Positions 12,123 through 21,620 of a stretch of 64,000 nucleotides of DNA are shown piece by piece. Each line of letters begins with the position of its first letter. Position 1 is the stretch's first letter. Under the pieces are notes generated by a model. That model was not told the DNA's origin, ran no database searches, and saw nothing but the letters and a program-made list of their open reading frames with translations. The position numbers and the translations under genes were made by a program. Origin of the DNA: Taudactylus pleione (Eukaryota; Chordata; Amphibia; Anura; Myobatrachidae); assembly GCA_031769625.1 (NCBI GenBank), contig JAUIMM010000686.1:558001-622000 (forward strand), given 5' to 3'.

Positions 12123-13369
12123 TAGAGATGAGCGGTTCTGATTCCGAGGAATCCGAACCGCTACGAACAGGTAGAATCTGAGTCCACCCGAACGCAAGTT
12201 CTGGTGTTCCCGCCTGACTCGGATTCCACCTCAAAGCCGAACATCGCGAGACCTGGGTGAACATTCGGCCTCTATAAAAGGCGCGGTGCCCGATACACAG
12301 CGCAATTTTGTCAGAGAGGAGAGACCTACTGTAGTGTGTGTACAAGCTCCGTGACTGGGCATAAGCCCACTGTAGTGTGTGTATACAAGCTCTGTGACTT
12401 TACTGGGCGTAAGCCCACTGTTTGTATACAAACTCCATGACTGGGCATAAGCCCACTGTGTGTATACAAGCTCCGTGACTGGGCATAAGCCCACTGTGTG
12501 TATACAAGCTCCGTGACTTTACTGGGCATAAGCCCACTGTGTGTATACAAGCTCCGTGACTTTACTGGGCATAAGCCCACTGTGTGTATGCAAACTCCGT
12601 GACTGGGCATAAGCCCACTGTGTGTATACAAGCTCCGTGACTTTACTGGGCATAAGCCCACTGTGTGTATACAAGCTCCGTGACTTTACTGGGCATAAGC
12701 CCACTGTGTGTATGCAAACTCCGTGACTGGGCATAAGCCCACTGTGTGTATATAAGCTCCATGACTTTACTGGGCATAAGCCCACTCTGTGTATACAAGC
12801 TCCGTGACTGGACATAAGCCCATTGTGTGTATAGAAGCTCCGTGACTGGGCATAAGCCCACTGTACTGGGCATAAGCCGTACTGGGCATAAGCACTGTGA
12901 CTCCTTGGGCCATAGCTAACTGTGTACACAAGTACTGTGACGCTGCTGGCCGAACCTCACCGGGTGGGTGGGAGGGCCCAAGGACAATTCCATCTTGCAT
13001 TACCTTTCATTTCTGCCACTGCTGTGTGGCAATGCTTTAAACTGTGGTGTTTATGCCACTGCGCCGCTGCTCTGACGCTTGGTAACCAGTCAGCTCACTG
13101 CAACCTTTGGCCAATAATGGTGAAAACAATATTATAAGCTGTGTGGTGGTCTAAATTGACTGTAAATGACTGGACATTAATGTTATTGAGGTTTAGGAAG
13201 AAAAAAAAGCCCAATTTATGTGATTTTAGCTTTTTATGTAAATTTTTGTAAAAATTCCAATTCCAAAACCAGTCACCGCAGTTTGGCAAATTCAAATCCA
13301 AATCCAAAGCCGGACGACGAATTAGACCCAAATCCAAATCCAGCAAAAATGGTCTGGCACACATCCCTA
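12123..13369 (+). mobile_element. Non-autonomous relative of the hAT family, 1247 bp
   Basis: Starts TAGAGATGAGCGG, ends CACACATCCCTA, and is flanked by a perfect 8-bp duplication CTCACAAG at 12115-12122 and 13370-13377. It keeps the palindromic CGGATT/GACTCGG region, a TATAAAAGG promoter-like box near 12276, the GGGTGGGTGGGAGGGCCC block near 12961 that hAT-3 has after its transposase stop, and an AATCCAAATCC-rich right end. The transposase is gone, and the space after the TATA box is filled by a minisatellite. Duplicated at about 61426-62672. Confidence 0.85.
12330..12895. repeat. Minisatellite, 31-41 bp units
   Basis: Units built on GACTGGGCATAAGCCCACTG and TGTGTATACAAGCTCC repeat about 14 times; some include an extra TTTACT. 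GGGCATAAGCCC is itself a small palindrome. Open frames through it (YTQWAYAQS-like peptides) reflect the repeat. Confidence 0.9.
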
Positions 13370-13600
13370 CTCACAAGTGTCTGTGCTGGCAAAGTGACTG
13401 TGTATAGGGGGCACATTGCCTCTGATGTATGCTGCGCTATACTTTGCTGATTAAAGTGGCTGTGACCAGACTCACAAGTGGCTGTATGTACAAACAAAAG
13501 TTTAAAAAGTTTAAAAAATTCAAGACAGCTTAAAAAGTAGAAAAAAATTTTTTTTGGTACTGTACCACACAGTGTATACAGGCACCGTGAGTCCGTGGGC

Positions 13601-13967
13601 CATACTTGCCGACAATCAGCTCCCTCTTTCCAGGAGGAAGCTGATTGTTGGCTAACAGCAGGGGGCATGCCCGGTCATTGATGTCACATTGGGGGCGGAG
13701 CCGCACGATCGCGTCATTGTGGTCCCGCCCCCTCTTCACAATGCCGTTATTTTCAGCATTGTGAAGCAGGGGGCGGGGCCACAATGATGCGATTCAGCGC
13801 GAATCGTGTCACCAGCCCCCCCCTGCTGCGGGGGTTTCTAGTTTATTCTGGGGGGAGATCCGGAGGGTTGCTGGCTGCCAGGAGGCTTGCCTGCCTTTCC
13901 GGGGGGCCGGGAGCGGAACCCAAAAACCAGGAGGCTCCCGGCCAAATCGTGAGGGTAGGCAAGCCTG
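13601..13967. mobile_element. Non-autonomous hAT element, CATACTTGCC family, 367 bp
   Basis: Ends CATACTTGCC and GGCAAGCCTG, with a perfect 8-bp duplication CCGTGGGC at 13593-13600 and 13968-13975. Inside are GC-rich blocks (GGGGGCGGGGCC) and partly palindromic CAATGATGCGATTC segments. Other members are at 25911-26223, 37441-37632 and 42715-43071. It interrupts the tandem repeat that resumes at 13976. Confidence 0.85.
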
Positions 13968-13975
13968 CCGTGGGC

Positions 13976-14545
13976 TGTACCCCACTGTGTATACAAGTAC
14001 TGTGACTCTGCAGGCCATAGACCACTGTGTATACAAGCACTGTGACTCCTTTGGCCGTAGCCCTCTGTGTATACAAGCACCGTGACTCCTTGAGACTTAG
14101 CCCTCTGTTTATATAAGCACTGAAACTCTTGGGTCTTAGCCCTCTGTTTATACAAGCAATGTAACTCCTTGGGCCTTAGACCTCTGTGTATTCAAGCACT
14201 GTGACTCCTTGGGCCTTAGTTCTCTGTTTATACAAGCACTGTACCTCCTTGGGCCTTAGCCCTCTGTGTATACAAGCACCGTAACTCCTCGGGCCTTAGC
14301 CTTCTGTGTATACAAGCACCGTAACTCCTTGGGCCTTAGCCCTCTGGGTATACAAGTACCATAACTTGTTGGGTCTTAGCCCTCTGGGTACACAAGCACT
14401 GTGAGTCCTTGGGCCTTAGCACACTGTGTATACAAGCACTGTGACTCCTTGAGCCATAGTCCACTGCATATACAAGCACCGTAACTCCTTGGGCCTTAGC
14501 CCTCTGTGCATCCATAACACACAAGTACTGTGACTCCGTAGTGAG
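13976..14545. repeat. ~38-bp minisatellite
   Basis: About 14 diverged units of CTCCTTGGGCCTTAGCCCTC plus TGTGTATACAAGCACCGTAA. It resembles the array at 12330-12895 and probably belongs to the older hAT relative that starts at 11897. Confidence 0.85.
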
Positions 14546-15263
14546 TGGCAATGTTTCATATATGTGCTTTAAACTGCGGTGTCTGTGCCGCATGCGAAAA
14601 TTTCTAATTTATTAATCTTTTTCATTCACGAGTGTCAGATCCCTGCAGCCACAAGTATACATATGTGTATATATATATATATATATAAATTGACTTTCAT
14701 ATATAAATGTGTGTGTATATATATATATATATATTAGGGGTGTGCACCGGCCACTTTTCGTGTTTTGTGTTTTGGTTTTGGATCTGGATCTTTCTTCGTG
14801 TTTTGGATCTGGATTGGTTTTGCCAAAACCACCCTTCCGTGTTTTGGGTTCTGGGTTTTGTGTTTTGGATCTGTATTTTTTTTTTTAAAAAGCATAAAAA
14901 CAGCTAAAATCACAGAATTTGTGTGTTTTTCTGCTCCTATGCTATTATTAACCTCAATAACCTTAATTTCCACTCATTTCCAGTCTATTCTGAACACCTC
15001 ACACCTCACAATAGTGTTTTTATATCCAAAAGGTTGCACCGAGGTAGCTGGATGACTATGCTAAGAGATACGAGTGGGCGGCACAAACACGTGGTCCATC
15101 TAGGAGTGACACTGCAGTGGCATACAGGATGGCAGTTTGAAAAACTAGGCCCCAAACAGTACATAATTCAAAGAAAAAAAGAGGTGCAAGATGGAATTGT
15201 CCTTGGGCCCTCCCACCCACCCTTATGTTGCATAAACAGGACATGCACACTTTAACAAACCAA

Positions 15264-16022
15264 TCATTTCAGCGCCACGGTCTGCCACACGACTGTGGCT
15301 GAAATGATTGGTTCGTTTGGGCCCCCACAAAACAAGCTGGCAATTAATCTGTCCCTGCACAAACTGGCTCTACGGAGGCAAGATGTCATCCTCATCCTCC
15401 TCATCCACCGATTCCTCACCCTCTTCAGTGTTGTGTACATCCTCATCCTCACAGAGTATTAATTCGTCCCTGCTGGAATCCACAACCACAGGTCCCTCTG
15501 TACGTTCTGGAGGCTGGTCTTCCTGGAAGAGTTGATAATTAATTTTATGAACATCATCTTCTCCACATTTTGTGGAAGCAACCTCCTACGCCTTTCGCTG
15601 ACAAGGTTCCCGGCTGCACTAAACACTCTTTCGGAGTACACACTGGAGGGGGGGCAACTCAGATAAAATAGAGCCAGTTTGTACAGGGACCTCCAAATTG
15701 CTTCTTTTTCCTGCCAGTACAGGTACGGACTGTCTGACATGCCTACTTGGATGCTGTCACCGATGTAATCCTTTAACAGACAGACGCACGCTTGTCGCTG
15801 CTGCTTTAAGGATGCAGGTGCGGCTACAGCCCACACATTTCACAAAGACAGAAAAAAAAAGAAGAATTTTTTTATTGTTTGTGGAGCGCACTTTGAGGGT
15901 TACACCACCCTTTAACAGACAGACGCACGCTTGTCGCTGCTGCTTTAAGGACAGTATCATATGCAGTGACAGTAGACTTGTCAGAAATTGTTGGCACGTC
16001 CTTCAGTCCGGACCAGATGCCC
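15264..16022 (-). pseudogene. hAT transposase 3' remnant (hAT-2)
   Basis: From the stop side it covers the acidic tail, the hATC block (SVYSERVFSAAGN) and the VGMSDSPYLYW segment, then breaks at 15770. About 180 bp of diverged array-unit sequence (15771-15948) replaces roughly 20 bp of coding sequence, after which a short piece of the gene resumes (to 16022) and runs directly into the array. The zinc finger and catalytic core are absent. A dead remnant. Confidence 0.85.
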
Positions 16023-16029
16023 AAACCGG

Positions 16030-17880
16030 CCCATGACTTATGACACAGGCGCACGCTTGGCACTACTTTGTTGATGCATGTGCGGCTACTGCGCACACAA
16101 TTCACAAACACAGAAAATATTTTGCTATTTGGTTTGGGGTGTACTTTGGGGGTTACAGCACCCTTTAACGGTCAAGCCAGCCGGCCCTTTACTTATGACA
16201 CAGGCGCACGCTTGGCACTACTTTGCTGATGCACGTGCGGCTACTGCGCTCACAATTCACAAACAGAGAAAATATTTTTTTATTTAGTTTGGACTGGAGT
16301 GTACTTTGGGGGTTACAGCACCCTTTAACGGTCAAGCCAGCCGGCCCTTTACTTATGACACAGGCGCACGCTTGGCACTACTTTGTTGATGCACGTGCGG
16401 CTACTGCGCACACAATTCACAAACACAGAAAATAATTTTTTTTTTGGTTTGGACTGGAGTGTACTTTCGGGGGTTACAGCACCCTTAACGGTCAAGCCAG
16501 CCGGCCCTTTACTTATGACACAGGCGCACGCTTGGCACTACTTTGTTGATGCACGTGCGGCTACTGCGCACACAATTCACAAACACAGAAAATAATTTTT
16601 TTTTTGGTTTGGACTGGAGTGTACTTTCGGGGGTTACAGCACCCTTAACGGTCAAGCCAGCCGGCCCTTTACTTATGACACAGGCGAACGCTTGACACTA
16701 CTTTGTTGATGCACGTGCGGCTACTGCGCACACAATTCACAAACACAGAAAATAATTTTTTTTTGGTTTGGACTGGAGTGTACTTTCAGGGGTTACAGCA
16801 CCCTTTAACGGTCAAGCCAGCCGGCCCTTTACTTATGACACAGGCGCACGCTTGGCACTACTTTGTTGATGCACGTGCGGCTACTGCGCACACAATTCAC
16901 AAACACAGAAAATAATTTTTTTTTGGTTTGGACTGGAGTGTACTTTCGGGGGTTACAGCACCCTTTAACGGTCAAGCCAGCCGGCCCTTTACTTATGACA
17001 CAGGGGCACTCTTGGCACTACTTTGTTGATGCACGTGCGGCTACTGCGCACACAATTCACAAACACAGAAAATAATTTTTTTTTAGGTTTGGACTGGAGT
17101 GTACTTTCGGGGGTTACAGCACCCTTAACGGTCAAGCCAGCCGGCCCTTTACTTATGACACAGGCGCACGCTTGGCACTACTTTGTTGATGCACGTGCGG
17201 CTACTGCGCACACAATTCACAAACACAGAAAATAATTTTTTTTTGGTTTGGACTGGAGTGTACTTTCGGGGGTTACAGCACCCTTTAACGGTCAAGCCAG
17301 CCGGCCTTTACTTATGACACAGGCGCACGCTTGGCACTACTTTGTTGATGCACGTGCGGCTACTGCGCACACAATTCACAAACACAGAAAATAATTTTTT
17401 TTTAGGTTTGGACTGGAGTGTACTTTCGGGGGTTACAGCACCCTTAACGGTCAAGCCAGCCGGCCCTTTACTTATGACACAGGCGCACGCTTGGCACTAC
17501 TTTGTTGATGCACGTGCGGCTACTGCGCACACAATTCACAAACACAGAAAATAATTTTTTTTTTGGTTTGGACTGGAGTGTACTTTCGGGGGTTACAGCA
17601 CCCTTAACGGTCAAGCCAGCCGGCCCTTTACTTATGACACAGGCGCACGCTTGGCACTACTTTGTTGATGCACGTGCGGCTACTGCGCACACAATTCACA
17701 AACACAGAAAATAATTTTTTTTTTGGTTTGGACTGGAGTGTACTTTCGGGGGTTACAGCACCCTTAACGGTCAAGCCAGCCGGCCCTTTACTTATGACAC
17801 AGGCGCACGCTTGGCACTACTTTGTTGATGCACGTGCGGCTACTGCGCACACAATTCACAAACACAGAAAATATATTATT
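16030..17880. repeat. ~160-bp tandem array in hAT-2, about 12 units
   Basis: Same unit as in hAT-1 and hAT-3, each full unit with CACGTG. The first two units, nearest the deletion joint, are more diverged (TTTGCTATTTGG in place of the T run), and the rest match hAT-1 closely. Confidence 0.93.
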
Positions 17881-18388
17881 TTTTTAGCACTTGGGGGGAG
17901 CACCCCTGATGGACAGAGCACCCCCTGGACAACACTACAGCACCCCTTTAGGACTGGGACACTGCACAGGACTTTGGAGTGGACACAGCCCCTATGGAGA
18001 ACTGACTGCACAACACAGTCCAGCCAGCCCCTATGGACTTTGAAGTAGTGGACACAGCCCCTATTAACAACAGCAGCACAGCACAACACAGCCAGCCCCT
18101 ATGGACTTTGAAGTAGTGGACAACAGCAGCACTACACTACACTACACTACACAGCACTAACTCCCACCCTCCCTCTTCACTGTCCACAGCCGAGTGAGAA
18201 AATGGCGCCGACGCGGGTACCTTATATAGGATCCAAAACCCGCGAGACTCGGAAGGCGGGATGATGACGTTTTGCCTCGATGTCAGATCTGAGTCAGGCG
18301 GGAAAAGTCGAGCCTGACTCGGATCGGACTCGGATCGGGGGGGCTCGGGGGGGTTCGGATTTCAGAAATCCGAACCCGCTCACCCCTA

Positions 18389-18660
18389 ATATATATACTT
18401 ATATATACACACATGTATACATACATTATATATACATGTATTATATATATGTATATATATATATATATAAATAGCGGAGGTGCTGGCACTCCCAAACTCC
18501 ATGATTAATATGCGCTGGTGCCCTCCATCATCAAACAATACAACAAATCCATGGGGGGTTCGTTATGATTTACTGCCGGCCGCATGGCCGGTGGTTCAAA
18601 TCCCGGCAGCGGCAGCCCGACACAGGTGGAAATCCCGAACGTTGGAAGGTAAGTATAAAC
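18389..18660. other. Spacer between inverted hAT-2 and hAT-3
   Basis: AT microsatellite to about 18470, then 190 bp of interspersed-repeat sequence with a TGGCACTCCCAAACTCC segment and a GGTTCAAATCCC motif. It separates two inverted hAT promoter ends. Confidence 0.6.
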
Positions 18661-18820
18661 TAGGGGTGAGCGGGTTCGGATTTCTGAAATCCGAACCCCC
18701 CCGAGCCCCCCCGATCCGAGTCCGATCCGAGTCAGGCTCGACTTTTCCCGCCTGACTCGGATCTGACATCGAGGCAAAACGTCATCATCCCGCCTTCCGA
18801 GTCTCGCGGGTTTTGGATCC

Positions 18821-18829
18821 TATATAAGG
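18821..18829 (+). promoter_or_regulatory. TATA box of hAT-3 transposase
   Basis: TATATAAGG, 160 bp from the element end, followed by a GC-rich stretch (GTACCCGCGTCGGCGCC) where transcription would start. It is the only good TATA box upstream of the ORF. The distance to the start codon is about 2.8 kb. Confidence 0.65.
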
Positions 18830-19164
18830 TACCCGCGTCGGCGCCATTTTCTCACTCGGCTGTGGACAGTGAAGAGGGAGGGTGGGAGTTAGTGCTGTGT
18901 AGTGTAGTGTAGTGTAGTGCTGCTGTTGTCCACTACTTCAAAGTCCATAGGGGCTGGCTGTGTTGTGCTGTGCTGCTGTTGTTAATAGGGGCTGTGTCCA
19001 CTACTTCAAAGTCCATAGGGGCTGGCTGGACTGTGTTGTGCAGTCAGTTCTCCATAGGGGCTGTGTCCACTCCAAAGTCCTGTGCAGTGTCCCAGTCCTA
19101 AAGGGGTGCTGTAGTGTTGTCCAGGGGGTGCTCTGTCCATCAGGGGTGCTCCCCCCAAGTGCTA

Positions 19165-21590
19165 AAAAAATAATATATTTTCTGTGTTTGTGAATTGTGT
19201 GCGCAGTAGCCGCACGTGCATCAACAAAGTAGTGCCAAGCGTGCGCCTGTGTCATAAGTAAAGGGCCGGCTGGCTTGACCGTTAAAGGGTGCTGTAACCC
19301 CCGAAAGTACACTCCAGTCCAAACCAAAAAAAAATTATTTTCTGTGTTTGTGAATTGTGTGCGCAGTAGCCGCACGTGCATCAACAAAGTAGTGCCAAGC
19401 GTGCGCCTGTGTCATAAGTAAAGGGCCGGCTGCTTGACCGTTAAGGGTGCTGTAACCCCCGAAAGTACACTCCAGTCCAAACCAAAAAAAAAATTATTTT
19501 CTGTGTTTGTGAATTGTGTGCGCAGTAGCCGCACGTGCATCAACAAAGTAGTGCCAAGCGTGCGCCTGTGTCATAAGTAAAGGGCCGGCTGGCTTGACCG
19601 TTAAGGGTGCTGTAACCCCCGAAAGTACACTCCAGTCCAAACCAAAAAAAAAATTATTTTCTGTGTTTGTGAATTGTGTGCGCAGTAGCCGCACGTGCAT
19701 CAACAAAGTAGTGCCAAACGTGCGCCTGTGTCATAAGTAAAGGGCCGGCTGGCTTGACCGTTAAGGGTGCTGTAACCCCCGAAAGTACACTCCAGTCCAA
19801 ACCAAAAAAAAAATTATTTTCTGTGTTTGTGAATTGTGTGCGCAGTAGCCGCACGTGCATCAACAAAGTAGTGCCAAACGTGCGCCTGTGTCATAAGTAA
19901 AGGGCCGGCTGGCTTGACCGTTAAGGGTGCTGTAACCCCCGAAAGTACACTCCAGTCCAAACCAAAAAAAAAATTATTTTCTGTGTTTGTGAATTGTGTG
20001 CGCAGTAGCCGCACGTGCATCAACAAAGTAGTGCCAAGCGTGCGCCTGTGTCATAAGTAAAGGGCCGGCTGGCTTGACCGTTAAGGGTGCTGTAACCCCC
20101 GAAAGTACACTCCAGTCCAAACCAAAAAAAAAATTATTTTCTGTGTTTGTGAATTGTGTGCGCAGTAGCCGCACGTGCATCAACAAAGTAGTGCCAAGCG
20201 TGCGCCTGTGTCATAAGTAAAGGGCCGGCTGGCTTGACCGTTAAGGGTGCTGTAACCCCCGAAAGTACACTCCAGTCCAAACCTAAAAAAAAATTATTTT
20301 CTGTGTTTGTGAATTGTGTGCGCAGTAGCCGCACGTGCATCAACAAAGTAGTGCCAAGCGTGCGCCTGTGTCATAAGTAAAGGGCCGGCTGGCTTGACCG
20401 TTAAAGGGTGCTGTAACCTCCGAAAGTACACTCCAGTCCAAACCAAAAAAAAATTATTTTCTGTGTTTGTGAATTGTGTGCGCAGTAGCCGCACGTGCAT
20501 CAACAAAGTAGTGCCAAGCGTGCGCCTGTGTCATAAGTAAAGGGCCGGCTGGCTTGACCGTTAAGGGTGCTGTAACCCCCGAAAGTACACTCCAGTCCAA
20601 ACCAAAAAAAAATTATTTTCTGTGTTTGTGAATTGTGTGCGCAGTAGCCGCACGTGCATCAACAAAGTAGTGCCAAGCGTGCGCCTGTGTCATAAGTAAA
20701 GGGCCGGCTGGCTTGACCGTTAAAGGGTGCTGTAACCCCTGAAAGTACACTCCAGTCCAAACCAAAAAAAAATTATTTTCTGTGTTTGTGAATTGTGTGC
20801 GCAGTAGCCGCACGTGCATCAACAAAGTAGTGCCAAGCGTGCGCCTGTGTCATAAGTAAAGGGCCGGCTGGCTTGACCGTTAAGGGTGCTGTAACCCCCG
20901 AAAGTACACTCCAGTCCAAACCTAAAAAAAAATTATTTTCTGTGTTTGTGAATTGTGTGCGCAGTAGCCGCACGTGCATCAACAAAGTAGTGCCAAGCGT
21001 GCGCCTGTGTCATAAGTAAAGGGCCGGCTGGCTTGACCGTTAAAGGGTGCTGTAACCCCCGAAAGTACACTCCAGTCCAAACCAAAAAAAAATTATTTTC
21101 TGTGTTTGTGAATTGTGTGCGCAGTAGCCGCACGTGCATCAACAAAGTAGTGCCAAGCGTGCGCCTGTGTCATAAGTAAAGGGCCGGCTGGCTTGACCGT
21201 TAAAGGGTGCTGTAACCCCCGAAAGTACACTCCAGTCCAAACCAAAAAAAAATTATTTTCTGTGTTTGTGAATTGTGTGCGCAGTAGCCGCACGTGCATC
21301 AACAAAGTAGTGCCAAGCGTGCGCCTGTGTCATAAGTAAAGGGCCGGCTGGCTTGACCGTTAAAGGGTGCTGTAACCCCCAAAGTACACTCCAGTCCAAA
21401 CCAAAAAAAAATTATTTTCTGTGTTTGTGAATTGTGTGCGCAGTAGCCGCACGTGCATCAACAAAGTAGTGCCAAGAGTGCGCCTGTGTCATAAGTAAAG
21501 GGCCGGCTGGCTTGACCGTTAAAGGGTGCTGTAACCCACAAAGTACACTCCAGTCCAAACCAAAAAAAAAATTATTTTCTGTGTTTAGCC
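19165..21590 (+). repeat. ~160-bp tandem array in hAT-3, about 15 units
   Basis: On the transposase-coding strand each unit reads from TTATTTTCTGTGTTTGTG through CCGCACGTGCATC to an A run. Each full unit has one CACGTG E-box and no ATG. The array fills most of the predicted 5' leader. Copy number differs between the three elements (about 17, 12 and 15). Confidence 0.95.
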
Positions 21591-21620
21591 GCACGTATAT
21601 ATCAAATCGATATAACATAA

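Larger units (their letters stand above)
1..14699. repeat. Segmental duplication, copy A (interrupted by hAT-1)
   Basis: Apart from the 7024-bp hAT-1 insertion at 977-8000, this stretch matches 56336-64000 almost base for base. The offset is 56335 before the insertion and 49303 after it, and the difference, 7032, equals the element plus one 8-bp target duplication. I noticed fewer than about 20 single-base differences over ~7.7 kb, many of them C/T or G/A. The left limit of homology cannot be seen because the window starts inside it. It may be a true tandem duplication with a period near 56.3 kb, or two alleles placed in series by the assembler. Confidence 0.95.
14735..18388 (-). mobile_element. 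hAT-2: internally deleted hAT transposon, 3654 bp
   Basis: Starts TAGGGGTGTGCACCGG, ends GCTCACCCCTA, flanked by ATATATAT on both sides (14727-14734, 18389-18396) inside an AT microsatellite. Same orientation and terminal sequences as hAT-1. Most of the transposase gene is missing; what remains is the 3' third, a patch of diverged array units and about 12 array units. It keeps the TATA-like box (minus strand, 18220-18228). It could move only with transposase supplied elsewhere, for example by hAT-3. Confidence 0.93.

Noticed and set aside
12231..12929. Open frames of 76-136 codons with QWAYAQ/LMPS repeats
   Set aside because: Products of the minisatellite at 12330-12895; several overlapping frames are open equally.
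18590..18615. GGTTCAAATCCC resembling a tRNA B box
   Set aside because: Flanking bases do not form a T-arm stem and there is no A box or acceptor stem; it belongs to a GGGATCCCG-type repeat.
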